Notes: generated by a model from the sequence alone, not told the origin. 64,000 nt of DNA from Paroedura picta (GCF_049243985.1 NC_135373.1:99257213-99321212); one strand, 5' to 3'; counted from the stretch's first letter, positions 23,101 through 34,708 are shown. Translations and numbers: made by a program.

Positions 23101-26100
23101 CAGCAGCTTGATGTGCACCACACTGGCAAATGCAGTAAGGAACCAGTGCAGGGTGATCAAGGACAGCTCTGTGGGTGGAGACAAAGAAGAAAGGCATGCA
23201 GCTCCCATTTCCCAGTCCCTTCCCTCCACTCTTAGGATCAAGAAAGACATGTCATTGTTCTTTCCTGTAAGCCAGCCACATCATGAGCAGATCCTGAATC
23301 AGAATCACACAGAGCTGAAAGAGACCACAAAGGGCCATCCAGTCCAGCCCCCACCCCACCTTCTTGAGGACTTAAAAATCACACTCTCCCGACAGGTGTT
23401 CATCCAATCTCCTCCTAAAAACTTCCAACAAAGGAGAGTTCACCACCCTCCAAGGCAGCACATTCCACCAACAAACAGTCCTCACCAGGCTCTCTTTTAA
23501 ATTTTTCAGAGGGCATGTTCATAGTTCATACACACAGGGATTGTAAATATATTTTCCCTCTCTCTGACACACAAATCTCAGATGAAAAAGCCACGTATTT
23601 ACACGAAGGTACACTATAGCTCTTCGGGCTCAAATAGCATTTGCACACCTACCCACTCCAAGTTGCAAGTGACTCCAGCCTCACAAACAAAGCATGTTTG
23701 GATTGTGTGCCACATCACAGTTTTACCCAAGTGGCACAGGTAGTAATGCTCGTATTAACAGATCTTGCTAAGATCTTGACGCCCAAACATCAGTGAGGAG
23801 GCTCAAGTGAGCAAATCACCAGCTTTCCGCTTCAATGCCCCACCCGCACTGAAATTTTAAAAAATGAGGTCTAAAGCAGGGGTATTCAACCTGTGGTCCT
23901 CCAGATGTCCATGGACTACAATTCCCATGAGCCCCTGCCAGTGTTAGCTGGTGGGAGCTCATGGGAATTGTAGTCCATGGACATCTGGAGGACCACAGGT
24001 TGAATACCCCTGGTCTAAAGGACTGCAGAGCTCTCCATTCAATTGTAACTACTTCCTGTTTCTCCAGCAAATAACAAAATCCCCAATGTGCACCTCTAAT
24101 GAATGAAAGGAATTGCAGCCTTGCTTTCGCTCTACCCAACTTGTGAGACAAGAGTGGGCTCATGGTGGGACCAGCTGCATGGTTCAAGGAGCACTCTCAC
24201 CTATGTCATGCTCCTGGAGAAGTTTGTCCAGCCGTGGCAGGTACTGCACAATGAGATGGCGCAGGACACGTTGGTCAGTCTGCACTCCTATCAAAGTGGT
24301 GCTGAAGTAGGAAGCAGGCACCAGATCTTCAATGATGGCACACATCATCCAAAAGGCATCTTCCTCCTCTAGGAACAGAAGCAGGGAAGCTACGACCTAG
24401 CAGGAAGGAAGGGAAGACCCAATGGGAAAGATACAATTACACCACCATGTCCCCACTGATGTTTCCATCACATTTTGAGAAATGCAATTTTCAGCCATCT
24501 ATTTATTTAAAGAATTTAGACCCAACTTGCTGTTTCAAAGTGGCTAGCTTGTATAGGAAGTTGCCTAGTATCTGCAGTCACAGGACAAGATTGGGGCAGT
24601 ACAAACTTCCGAAATAATAGGACTTTAAAAATCACCAGCTTTCCACTTTGTATTGAAATGTTAAAAGTGTGATCTTGAGCACTGTTTAACTACTTCTTGA
24701 CTCTTGGGGAGGAATTTGCCTTTCTGCATAACTGAGGGTGAGGATACTGCCATGATGTGTGACCAGCTGGGAATCCAGAACATAAATGTGTTCTGATAAA
24801 ACAATATTCTGTGTGTTGCACTTGGTCATACCCCTGATGTTAAACACTCTGTTTTCCAGTTACAGAGAGTGAAATAGGGCAAATTCATACAGCAACTCTG
24901 ATTCTATATTCCAGAGCCAGCTGCAAGTACAGGAGCAGTAAGTGTCTATTCTTTATTCCTTCTATAGTCAAAGACCAAATCAGAGCACAAATTACGTGGA
25001 CTATGGGGACGCTGCTCCATGGCGTGTAGTGTACAGAGTATCTCATTGTGATGAACATGCATTACCATACCCCCATGACACTCCATGGATCCCCAGAGGG
25101 AAGAGAGATTGCCTATACTATGGCAGCGATTCCTGACATAAGCCATTTGATGTATCATAATTCAGGGGCTGGAACACTCACTATGGCAAACTCATGTGAT
25201 ATTTTATTTATCGCATGGAGGCTATCCTAAAGTTAATACATTTTATTTATTCACTTTAACACTGTGTGTGTTATTGCTTGTACTGGTAACCAAGAACTCC
25301 TACTCAGACTCTGGAACAAGTCCCCAAGAGGAATCTACGTTATAGCCTTCAAAGCCCCTTTACCATGCCAGTGCCTTGACAATAGCCGATTTCTGGGTAC
25401 AGCCAAGCCAGCCCCCGTAGTATTCTGCGTAGCCGTGGCACTCCAATGCTGTTCATGTTGGAGAAGCAGGCATTGCTGGGCATGGTGCGAAGCAGGTCCT
25501 TCTCAATCTAACAAATAACAAGAATTCCATCATGAAATTAAATTTCCAATATGCCATTTAACTGTCTTTTCATTTGGTACCCCTCCAACCTTCACTGAAT
25601 CTCCTGCTAAAGACGGCCTTAAGCCTTGAGCTTTACATTTCCAATTAGATTTGGCACAGAAGGCCCACAAGAGAGTGCACCACCTTCCACTGGTTCAGGA
25701 ATCTCTAATCTTAAGTGGCCTGCTTCAAGATGGAGAGAAGCTCTTTAGCACACATGCATTGTAAATATACGCCATATGATATTTGGCATGAGGGTCTGTG
25801 CAGAGTACAGACCCTGACATTCTCTATGCTTCTCTTCAACCATCTTCGATGGCAGCAACTGTGTCCCTTTGCCTCAGTTTCAAGAACTGTCCTGTGCTTC
25901 CAGGCTTCTCCTCCTTCCTACATGAGACATGTAATTTTTTTAATTTCATCTTTTTGTAACAAAAGTGAATTTCTAGACACTAACCTGGAAAGTTCTCATT
26001 TTCTACAGGTAAGTGTTTTCTTGTTCTCTGCAATGCATGATAGAGTTAGTGGCAGTTGCCTCCTATAGCATGCACACACAAGCTTACTTTGTTCCACAAC

Positions 26101-29100
26101 TATTTTACCCTGCGGAGGTAAATCCTTTCCCCATCTGTATCAGGAGGAAGACTGTGACCCATTCTTTTCAAAGTTCATCTTCAATGTGAAAAAGGGGCAT
26201 CAACCTCAACTGAGAAACCGCTCTTCATTAAAACAGGGTAACCCTTTCTCTTTTTCCCATTTTTGTTCAGCTACCCACACACCCTCAACCTGACAGAGTG
26301 CCCTTTCTGAACCTCAAGCACTAACCCACAGGGAATTACCTACTTGTTTGGCAGTGATGGACTCATCATTTGAGCTGTTTTTCACAATTTCTCGGTAAGA
26401 CATCTCGGTATTTCTTTTCTTGTGTAGGGCTCCTGAAAGGCGCATCCATAGCTGAGGAAAACAGAAGTGATACAAATAAGACACCAAGTTCTGAGACAAA
26501 TCTTACTAGAACTCTCCTCTTCACCTTTTCCCCTTCCATGATTATCCAAAGCCCTTTCACCTGTGGCCTCATGCTGTGTGGAATGCCTGCCAACACCAAC
26601 AACCGCAGTTTATCTGAGCGTGGAAGTGTGACTTCAATCTTGTCCCAAGTGAGGTCTCCCACATCATGGTTGTGTGTGAACTCTAAATGGGCTTGCCATT
26701 TCAGTCTCTGTTGCGGCTCTTCCGTCAGTGGGATCCCCAGGAGCTTGCTGGAGTTTGGCTCGGCTCCATCTGCAACAAAAGACGCAAGTTTTAGGTGGGG
26801 GAAGGAAAGAAGAAGGTGGCAGTTGCCTCCTATATCTGTAACAACCCGGGTCTACTGGACTCCCAAAACTTTCACGATTCCCAGAAAATTCCACATCCAA
26901 CTATTGGTATTTGGATCCAGAATTTTTCAGAAATCTTGAAAAAGGAAAATACCAGTAAAAAAAATACCAGCCCTATCCTGGGGCTGGCCTGGATTTTCGT
27001 GCAGACTGGTTTAAACTGAGTTGCAGAAGACGTCAGTAGAGAGTAATTGGCTTTCCTGCAGACAGCTGATGCCAGCTGGGCTGCTCTCTTCTGCCACCTG
27101 GTTTAAATTGAGTAGCAGGGGAAAGCAGCACAGAGTTGTGTTGGCAAGGAATTCTTAGCTCCTCACTACTCAGATTGCTCCTGGCTCTCAGCTGTCTGTC
27201 AGGCAGGCTTATGCATTTTCTTTAAAGGGACTGCATAAATCAGCCCAGGGATCAATCTCCTCCTTTCTATTTTCTGTTTTCAGATCTACAGGAAATTCCT
27301 GAATACATCTAGGATTTTCTCAGGATATTCTCCCAATTCTGGAGAAAACGCATATATATTTTCACCTCGGGTAGATCCAAATGCACAGATTTTTCAATGT
27401 ACAGAAATGGAAAAAAGTCACAAGGGCTTTTGATATGGGCACAGTGACTTCCTAACTTCAGGATACAAATAAGTCACAATCACCATTATAGCAAACAGTT
27501 CCTCGTGTGGTGACTTTATATAAATCAGTTCAAATGCATGCAGCAAAATAAGGAAAATACAATCACTATTTCAATGCAAAGATCTGAATACATGGGGATT
27601 CTCTTCACAAAACTTTTTATATTCTAGAACATATTCCTAAACATGAAGTCCATCTGTGTTACATAATTTATGAATTGTGCATACTGAGAGACTTAAAACC
27701 CTTTTTGTGTTTAATGTTGGGCAAGGGAAAAGCAGAGGGCTATTGCCATATGGGTGGGAAGAGGTTTCTGCCAGGATTCCCTGTACTTGGTTACAGCACA
27801 CATGGAAGCACAGACTTCTGATCCTAACTGTCACTTTCATGTATTTTTAATTAATTAATTAATTCCCCGCCCCTCCCAACAAAAAAGGCACAACAGCCCA
27901 GTGCAGTAAACAGTAAAATCTACTCCCCACAATTAAACATAAAACGGTATTAAAACACTGAATAGCAACAAGATGGCGGACAACAATAAGAAAATACTCC
28001 CCAATACCCATCCCACCGCCCATATCCTGCCAACACGGCATGCGATGTAACATCAGGCAGTCAGATGTACTGGCCAGTGTCTAAGCTTGGCAAATTAAAG
28101 TACTTCAGAAGGGTGGGAGTTACAGTGGATGAGTGATAGGGTTGTGAGTGTCCTGCATAGTGCAGGGGGTTGGACTAGATGACCCAGGAGGTCCCTTCCA
28201 ACTATGATTCTAGGAGAAAAATCTGCAGTTTGCATACATGTGTACCTTTCTAACTGGCAGCTTACAAATTTGACATCTACAGGTCCACCATTATATGATG
28301 GAGACACTCTCTGGATCAAGGGCGGTTACAGCTTCCCTCCTACAGGCAGGTAAGAATGATTTCTGCTCAGTCCACAGCTTTTCCCAGTAATGACCTCTAG
28401 CCAGCATGCTGTAGTGCTTGCAGTTTTAGACTGGAATCTGGGAAACCCAAGATTAAATTCCATGAAAGACTGCTGGATGACTTTGGGCCAATTACATACA
28501 TTCAGCCTAACCAACCTCACAAGACTGTGATTATAAAATGGAGAAGAGGAGAACAATGTAAGCTGGTTTGGATCCCCATTTTGGAGAAAGGTGGGATGTA
28601 ACTGAAAGTCAACATGGCATCCCTGGGAATGTCAACAAGCCTTCTGCATTATTGTTGAGTTTGGCCTCATTTCTACTGTGATATTATTATTGTCCAGGTT
28701 GATTTACACAGATTTATCATGGTTTTTATTATTACTGTAGTCTGCCGAGTCCTTCCGTTAAAAGGGGCATATTAAAACTACTGTTCCTCCAGGACTTTGC
28801 CTTTTACAAGAAAGTGCTTTCAACACACAAGAAAAGAATTGTATGGCTAGTAGTACAAGATTTAGAGCTTGTCACTTATCACAGTACATAAATGAAGAGA
28901 CCTTGCCTTCTTTGTCTACTCGAAAGCCAAATTCATCGTATCGAAACTCTGGTTGCTCAACAGATTCTTCTTGCTGGAAAACAGAAGAACAGAGTTGGTT
29001 TTCCCTGCTTGCCATTAAAGGGTACAGCTGACCAAATGCAAAGCTTCTGCACATTGCTGACGGGCACAGTAAAAACAGAGAACACTTTTACGCTATAGCC

Positions 29101-32100
29101 TTCCTCTATACTTTTTGTTCCTAGATGTATTTAGATTTGGGCCCAGCAAAATGCTGTCCAAAGCAGAAGGTGCTATGAAAATGGCCCAGAGTCACATGGC
29201 TTGCTGGTTAACAAGCGTGAGCTGGCAAGAACATTACAGCAGCTTTCAGTCATTTGCCTGCATTATGGTCTTCAAGCACAGTTCAAAGTGCTGATTTTGA
29301 TCTTTCATATCAGCATAATGTGAAGCCTCAGAAAATGCCATCTCCCATAGCAGCCCCTGCCCCACCAAGGGTTTAAAGATTCATAGATGAGGCTCTACTT
29401 GATGCCATCTTTCTGGGAGCCAAGACGAGCATCTACTAGGAGCAGAGTTTCTTGGGTTGCCGTTCTAGAGACCTTTGAAAGGATTACTCCCCAAGCATTT
29501 AGAATGCAACTAGAAAAATGCTTTTCATATTGCTTTTTTATTGTTTGATGTTTCAGTCCTTGTATATATTGCATTTTATATTGTTTTATTTTATGTGCAT
29601 TACATTAGTAACATTTGCGTAACAAGTTGGCATAGAAATATGGTGCACTCAGCAAATCCAAGAAGGTAGGTTTGGAGGATGTTTCTGGCAGTTTTTTGCC
29701 AGTTTCCTCTAATCTTCACTCCCTTCATTTTATCAAAACCACACCTAAGATCTGAGAGGCTGCAGACCTGGTTACTACCAGTACATTCTATATATCAGTG
29801 GTCCCCGGCCCGCGGCCCGGTGCCGGGCCGGAAAGGCCTTGGCGCCGGGTCGCGGCTCCTTCTTCCCTCCCCCCCACCGAAGCGAGACGCTCGCGGCCCG
29901 GCAAGCTTCTTGTTTCAAGAGGGGGGGAAGAGAAGCTTGCCGAGCCGCCAGCTAATCGGCCGCTTTGGCGGCCGATTTGCTGGCGGCCCGGAGGGGCCGG
30001 GAGGGGGAGCCGTGGCCACCGGCATGGCGGCAGTGCAAACGCGCATGCGTGGACTGCCGCGCAAACGCATGTGCGCAGTAGTCCGCGCACGCGCGTTTGC
30101 GCTGGGGCTGCCACGCGTGCACGGGCCCCCGGGCCGCCCTCTCCCCCCCACTCCGGAGCAGCGGTCCGCGGCAGCCAAAAGGTTGCGGACCGCTGCTATA
30201 TATGCTTCTATTTGTACGTTCGTGAAATGCAGAGGAAACACTGAGGCCCACACAACTGCCTGGAGTTCCAGTAAGAAAGATGGACTATATATCATGTAAA
30301 TAAATACATGCTCCCCTGCCACAGATGGGTGTGCATTTTTATTATTCTAATACAACCATTCTTCTAAATTTAAGCATCCAAATTCACATATCAAAACACA
30401 AGCTAATAGGCAACAGCCTAGACCTAGCTACTCAATATTTTTTAATGGCAGGCACATTGTTCAGGCATGCATATTTGCCCCAATTTCAGTACAAAAAAGA
30501 AAACATGAAGTAAAGATATGCTTTAAGTTGCCTTTGGGTCTCCCAATTCACAATTCCATTAAATTCTCCCTGTTAAGTTATCAATGGGCTGGGTATCTGA
30601 TTATTCCATAGCATGGTTAACTTGTCAGTGACACCCTTAGAGACACCTAAAGATGATTTCATAATGAAGCTACTGAACTAATAACTGAATGCTATATATG
30701 CTATTGAACGTACTTGGAGACATATATCAGCATAAAGAATTCATATCCAATCACTGTTTAAGATATTATTTTTCTATAACAAAAGAGGAAAGATGAAGCA
30801 CAAAACTGGTTATCTTCCGTACTGATTGTACCTGGGTGTATTTTGCCAGGATCTCCTGGGGCCATATACTTGGAGTGAGGGCAGAGAAGGGCCCACCAGC
30901 AGTAGGAGTGCAGCTACCTATTTGTAAATAAAACCAAACAATAGAAAATGAGGCACAGGAGAACCACAAAAGCACAGTTGCTATTAGTCAATCCTAACAT
31001 ATTTAAAGAGCCTCTGACCTATATGCCCGACCTATATTACTAACTTCTGTATCTGTACTACTCTGGATCAAATATCATGATAGGAAATTGGATATGTTGA
31101 AAAAAAGGTAAACATAAGAAGTAGATAGCCAGCATGGCTGACTCATAAGAAACAAATAAATGTGAAAATCATAAGTCACTGTCTATGCACCATCCTCTTG
31201 ACCAATTTAGTCACACAGTCCACGTTCCAGCAGATAATGACATAGGAAAAGGTATCCTGTTATCATGGGTTTCTAGACAGCCGAAACAAGAGAACAAAAG
31301 GTCATATCCCCTTGTCAAACAGACCTAAGGTAAGAGCAATGATGTGGATTTTTTTGGGGGGGGCACACAGCTAATATAGTGAAATCATAGCCTTATTTTT
31401 ATTTGGATTATATGTATTTGTCATTGTGTTCCTTCCCTTATAAATCAATAACACACGTGTACTCTCCTGCACAATTTCTAAAAATTGCAACATTTGTTTA
31501 AAATGGTATTGCCAATACTGCTTAAGGTTAAGGCAGAAAGTGCCAAAGTAGTATTACAGCTGAACATCAAGAAGACAGAAGTAATGACTACTAGGAAATC
31601 ACACAACTTCTAAGGCTAACAATGAAAATTTTCTATTCATTGGCTCCATTTTGAAACAAAAGGGAAACTCCAACCAAGAAATCCAAAAGTGACTCATACT
31701 GGGAAAAGCAGCCATGAAGGATCTAGAAAAGATCCTTCAGTGTCATGATGTGCTTCTGGCTACCAAGATCAAGTTAATTCATGCCATAGAATCCCTTATT
31801 ACTATGTATAGGTGTGAAAGCTGAACAATGAAGAAAGCTGACAAGAAGAAAGTTGATTCCTTTGAAATGTGGTGTTGGAGGAGAATGTTATGGATATCAT
31901 GGACTGCCAAAAGACAAATAAGTGGGTTCTGGATCTAATCAAGCTTGAATGCTCCTTAGAAGCCAAAACGACCAAACTGAGGCTCCTGTACTCTGGTCAC
32001 ACTATGAGAAGACAAGAATTGCTGGAAAAGGAAATAATGTTAGAAAAAGCTGAAGGCAGAGGAAAAAAAGGAAGACCCAACATGAAAGGGACTGACTCAG

Positions 32101-33350
32101 TCAAGGAAGCCACAGCCCTCAGTTTGTAAGAACTGAGCAAGGCTATTAAGGATAGGAGGTCATCAGTTCACAGGATTGTCAGATGCGACTGTCATTCATA
32201 TGTAGGGATTTTGTTAACTGGAATTCTACAGGAGAGCTAAATTGCACAACAGGGAGTACTAAACCCAAGCAGCAATGAGAGAGAACAAACTTTTTTGTAG
32301 TATATGACTCTGCTCTGCTTGGAGCCTGTACAGATTCTCCCATCTGAAGATACATTCAATGAGAGCTTCCTCTCCTCCAACTGGAGGCACAAGACAACTG
32401 TACTCCATATAGATAATCAAGGAAGGGCCCCATCTCATGACCACTACAACTGCTCAGCACTGCCCTGCCCATCAGGTATAACCACCCCAAGGAGGAAGAA
32501 CTTTTCACGTGCACATGGATATGTTTATTTCCAAAACTGGATTCTGAAACTGAAACAACAGTTAAATATAAAAGCAGCTGGATTTCTACTTCTGGGATTG
32601 AGCATCAAAACTTACAAGTAATCACCAGCTATCCACAGTCAATATATACAGTGAAAATAAGATAGTAACCACACTTGTTTGCCTGCTAATGATGCAAGAG
32701 AAGGACCACATAGAAAATTATAGGGAAAAGCAGTTTAATTATATGAGACATAGAATAAAGTACACAACTCAAAGACTGCTAAGTGCATGCAGGTCTAATG
32801 TGGTTTTATCTAACATGGGGAAAGCTATTATTCTGGAAAGTGTTTTTTTTTTAAGGGCAGGAGGAATGCCACTCCATTAAATACATGCCAACTCCAATTC
32901 TTTTAACTGTTAAAGACTAATTAGAACAGTTATTTCAGTGGAGCCTCACGAGAACCTTCAAACTGTCATTGGCTATTGTCTCTGGCATAGTTACAATCAG
33001 TCATGATTTCATGTTGTGGATAATGATTAATACAAACACAGTTAGTAATCATGCAGGTACTTCCGGAGTTTTCCGCTTGAAAGAAGCATATGAAAGGAAG
33101 CTTGTGGTTCAAGGAAGGGTGGCCAGCCTGTTACAGGCTGAGGTAACAGAATGAGGGAAGCAAAATAATTTTCTAAAGGTACAAAATAATTAATCTAAGT
33201 AAAAACAACTCGGTGGTTAGACATAATCAGGGAATCAACTGATAATCACTTGATAAAAAGTGTATGACTGTTCTGATATTGAGTTTTTGTTAAAAATCTT
33301 TGATGACTAGATCATAAGTGGTAGAACTTTATAAAGGCCTTACCTGACAT
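14971..33350 (-). CDS. SGSM3: SGSM3 (small G protein signalling modulator 3), complete CDS
   Basis: A TBC-SH3-RUN protein (also called RUTBC3, RabGAP-5, MAP/CIP85) acting on small GTPases and in trafficking and connexin turnover. Coding exons from start to stop: 33350-33344, 30917-30832, 28973-28907, 26769-26561, 26451-26344, 25507-25364, 24396-24201, 23168-23023, 22235-22011, 21367-21313, 20452-20325, 20165-20010, 19107-19053, 18800-18751, 17735-17583, 17303-17233, 16916-16868, 16561-16476, 16319-16197, 15361-15301, 15054-14971. The sum is 752 codons with every junction in phase; human is 749 aa. The start ATG sits in GCACCATGT and the protein ends [10 protein letters not shown] before TGA at 14973-14971. 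One intron uses a GC donor. The gene converges with MRTFA. Confidence 0.95.
15521..15866. mobile_element. hAT-type element (CAGTGGTCCCC family), left end decayed
   Basis: The right terminus GGGGTTGGGGACCACTG matches the copy at 54862-55219, as does the interior (TTTTGCCGAGGGACGTTG, GAGCCCCTGCTCCACTTGC). The left terminal repeat is diverged. It lies between SGSM3 coding exons 20 and 19. Confidence 0.8.
15880..15960 (+). repeat. CR1 fragment
   Basis: GGGGGTTGGACTAGATAGCC and TTCCAACTCTATGATTCTGT are a well-known CR1 block in sauropsids. A similar piece is at 28130-28215. Confidence 0.6.
17924..18190 (-). mobile_element. Sauria-type tRNA SINE (reverse orientation)
   Basis: GAGAGTTGGTTCTTATATGC opens the reversed tail; CCTAACCACTACACCAAACT at the right is the reversed A box. 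It lies in the SGSM3 intron next to a long inverted repeat. Confidence 0.8.
18191..18498. repeat. Near-perfect 59-bp inverted repeat with 190-bp spacer
   Basis: The left arm 18191-18249 (starts GAAAACAAAGCCTTTCAATA) and right arm 18440-18498 (starts AAGGCAAAGGATACGTTGAG) are reverse complements with 2 mismatches by eye. The spacer is not recognised. It is placed in the SGSM3 intron between coding exons 14 and 15 and would form a stable hairpin in pre-mRNA. It could be a TIR element whose left flank was hit by the neighbouring SINE, or a local inverted duplication. Confidence 0.85.
19450..19600 (-). repeat. CR1/L2-type LINE tail
   Basis: TTTATTTATTTTTGTACTGA followed by CTGCCGCACTCC and GTTTACAATAAAACAATAAA is a reversed LINE 3' tail. 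It lies in an SGSM3 intron. Confidence 0.45.
21495..21625. repeat. 65-bp tandem duplication
   Basis: CAAGAACGGGAGGATTGCTC recurs at 21495 and 21560 with the following CCAGCACTTGGGCACCACTG also repeated, so two tandem units. It lies in the SGSM3 intron between coding exons 9 and 10. Confidence 0.8.
22011..26769 (-). CDS. SGSM3: SGSM3 exons encoding the TBC (Rab-GAP) domain
   Basis: Six exons (26561-26769, 26344-26451, 25364-25507, 24201-24396, 23023-23168, 22011-22235). They run from the lead-in [20 protein letters not shown] and [12 protein letters not shown] through [47 protein letters not shown] and CQGTGM to [19 protein letters not shown] and [15 protein letters not shown] domains use an Arg finger in an IxxDxxR motif and a Gln in YxQ. 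Here YCQGTGM supplies the glutamine, but the sequence before it is the SGSM3-type NACFSNMN rather than a canonical IxxDxxR. The family is known to diverge here, so GAP activity should not be assumed. Confidence 0.93.
22796..22939. mobile_element. Palindromic hAT-type MITE, copy 2
   Basis: CAGGGGTAGTCAAAC to GTTTGACTACCCCTG, nearly perfect hairpin. The 8-bp target duplication CTCTTAAC is exact at 22788-22795 and 22940-22947, which assigns it to the hAT superfamily. It lies in an SGSM3 intron. Confidence 0.95.
23285..23510 (-). repeat. CR1 LINE fragment
   Basis: GAATCACACAGAGCTGAAAG, GGGCCATCCAGTCCAGCCCC and AGGCAGCACATTCCACCAAC are the reversed 5' part of the CR1 consensus shared by reptiles and birds. 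It lies in an SGSM3 intron. Confidence 0.65.
23877..24012. mobile_element. Palindromic hAT-type MITE, copy 3 (variant)
   Basis: Subfamily variant beginning CAGGGGTATTCAACCTGTGG and ending with its complement. The exact 8-bp target duplication GTCTAAAG is at 23869-23876 and 24013-24020. Confidence 0.95.
24397..26343. other. SGSM3 introns with no recognised element
   Basis: Apart from the coding exon at 25364-25507, the two introns here hold AT-rich unique-looking sequence. I recognise no transposon, RNA gene or second coding frame. Confidence 0.5.
26870..27400. repeat. Possible non-autonomous element, unclassified
   Basis: The left part TATTTGGATCCAGAATTTTT and the reverse complement of the right part near 27370-27395 (CATTTGGATCTACC) resemble each other, as if imperfect terminal inverted repeats enclose ~500 bp. 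No target duplication was found. It lies in the SGSM3 intron after coding exon 3. Confidence 0.3.
27843..28030 (-). repeat. CR1/L2-type LINE tail
   Basis: TTAATTAATTAATTAATTCC followed by CCGCCCCTCCCAAC and GTAAACAGTAAAATC fits a reversed LINE 3' end. Confidence 0.4.
28395..28612 (+). repeat. Old tRNA-derived SINE
   Basis: Head GCTGTAGTGCTTGCAG, middle TTAAATTCCATGAAAG, and tail CCTCACAAGACTGTGATTAT to GGTGGGATGTAACTG follow the Sauria SINE layout with heavy divergence. Confidence 0.45.
28907..28973 (-). CDS. SGSM3: SGSM3 coding exon with GC donor
   Basis: The 67-bp exon encodes [20 protein letters not shown] then KE and one base. The acceptor is TTTTCCAG. To keep phase with the next exon (which begins AT GGA GCC, giving D-G-A-E-P), this exon must end GAAG at 28907, so the intron begins GCAAGG. 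The GT five bases further on would break the frame. GCAAGG after AG fits the GC-AG donor consensus. Confidence 0.88.
28974..29795. other. SGSM3 intron stretch with no recognised element
   Basis: Unique-looking sequence between coding exon 3 and the hAT copy at 29796; AT-rich near 29540-29640. Confidence 0.5.
29796..30195. mobile_element. hAT-type element (CAGTGGTCCCC family), GC-rich interior
   Basis: Left end CAGTGGTCCCCGGCCCGCGG, right end GGTTGCGGACCGCTG. The 8-bp target duplication CTATATAT is exact at 29788-29795 and 30196-30203. The interior is extremely GC-rich (GCGCATGCGTGGACTGC and similar) and unlike that of the other two copies, so it represents another subfamily. Open frames on both strands are composition effects. 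Confidence 0.92.
31000..31540. other. SGSM3 intron stretch with no recognised element
   Basis: AT-rich sequence with a short poly-G run near 31363. Nothing identifiable. Confidence 0.5.
31545..32195 (+). mobile_element. RTE/BovB-like LINE 3' end
   Basis: Plus-strand pieces [29 protein letters not shown] and MLWISWTAK, then [16 protein letters not shown], fit the C-terminal part of BovB-type reverse transcriptase, with several stops. It lies between SGSM3 exon 2 and coding exon 2. Confidence 0.7.
32200..33340. other. SGSM3 intron stretch with no recognised element
   Basis: AT-rich unique-looking sequence up to the start-codon exon; a poly-T run at ~32844. Nothing identifiable. Confidence 0.5.
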
Positions 33351-33401
33351 GGTGCTAGAGGAATGGAGACAATGGAAGTTAGGTTCCAAGAAGTCACAGC
33401 C
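33344..33401 (-). other. SGSM3: SGSM3 exon 2: end of 5'UTR plus start codon
   Basis: Minus-strand acceptor CATAACAG precedes 33401; the exon runs to the donor GTAAGG at 33343-33342. ATG at 33350-33348 with CACC upstream is a good Kozak context, and ATGTCAG joined to GTAGCTGC gives M-S-G-S-C-T-P, matching the human N terminus MSGSHTP. Only seven coding bases are in this exon. Confidence 0.88.
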
Positions 33402-33834
33402 CTGTTATGATACATGGAGGCAAAACAGACAACAAAAAAAGACAAAACATATTAGCTCTTAGGATGAAATATGCAGAACACTCCGACCTGATTCCCAATT
33501 AGGACACACACCCCTTATTCAGAACTACTGCTACCCCTGCAATGATGATGTATACAGTCAGTTGCTACTATAGATGGTTAGGGACTTGGATGTGGAGTCA
33601 GAGACCAGAGTGTAAATTCTCACCATGAAGTTTGCCATCATAGTTTCTCAGCCTAATTAACTTTAAAGGGTCATGGCTCAATTTGAGGATAAAATAGGAT
33701 AAGCCCCAGCATGTGGGCTCTGATTTTCTTAGAGAAAGGTTGTGATGCAAATGCATTTGACAGATTTACATTTATCACAAACTCAGAAGAAAAGCTAGAA
33801 CCCTAAATTCTTTTTGTTAATAGTTTAGATACAA

Positions 33835-34077
33835 GAAGAATAGCTGGATTTTTACCCCACTTTTTACTACGCGAAGGAGTCTCAAAGTGGCTTACAATCA
33901 CCATCTTCTCCCCACAACAGATACCCTGTGAGGACAGTGAGGCTGAAAGAACTTTGAGAGAGCTGTGACTGGCCCAAGGGTCGCCCAGCTGGTTTCTTGT
34001 GGAGGAGGTGGGACTCAAGCCAGGTTCACCAGAGTAGAGGTCGCTGCTCTTAATCACTACACAAAGCTGGCTCTCAA
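33835..34077 (-). mobile_element. Sauria-type tRNA SINE (reverse orientation)
   Basis: GAAGAATAGCTGGATTTTTA at left is the reversed tail; CTTAATCACTACACAAAGCT at right is the reversed A box. More diverged than the copy at 17924. Confidence 0.75.
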
Positions 34078-34708
34078 AACTGTCTAATATAAGCTGATTT
34101 TTGTGTTGGTTTCTTTAATTAAGTTTAAGTCTTCCTTTAAATTATTTATTTCTGGGCAAGGTAAATTTTTCACTCTAAAATATTAAGGCAGCATATTTTA
34201 ACCAGATTAAGTTGCCTACACTCTTGTGGCTAATAAGGAAGTAATAGGCAAATGGTGAGCGGTCAAATTCTATCCTCTGAGGAAGCAAGAGATTCCCAGC
34301 ATCTCCTTTTCCCAAGAGGTATCACAGACATTAAAGTGAGATGAGATTTCCCACCCAGATTTCACTTTGCAACTATTAGCTGGTGTCTGCAAGCAAATAA
34401 AAACACAGACCTGAAAAACAAGGCCTCAGAGGTCCACCAACTGCTCTCCTTCCGGGCTAAGACCAGACATTCCTGGGACTGAAGATTTTCAGGGACCCAG
34501 ACTGGAGTCTGTGAATGTTACTGTGATACAAGGGATATATTTCTTCGTGAATAAGAGCTGGGACAACCATTTCATTTAGATGAACACTTCTTTCTCACTC
34601 TGTGATCAGAGCAACCGACAATAAGTTCAGCAGAAAACTCACATTAATAACAAAAATATAAATGATGGACTGGTTCACAAAAGAGAATATAAATATATTA
34701 ACCATGAA

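Noticed and set aside
29679-30299. GC-rich ORFs of 100-206 residues
   Set aside because: They lie over a hAT element with target duplications; frames on both strands reflect base composition.
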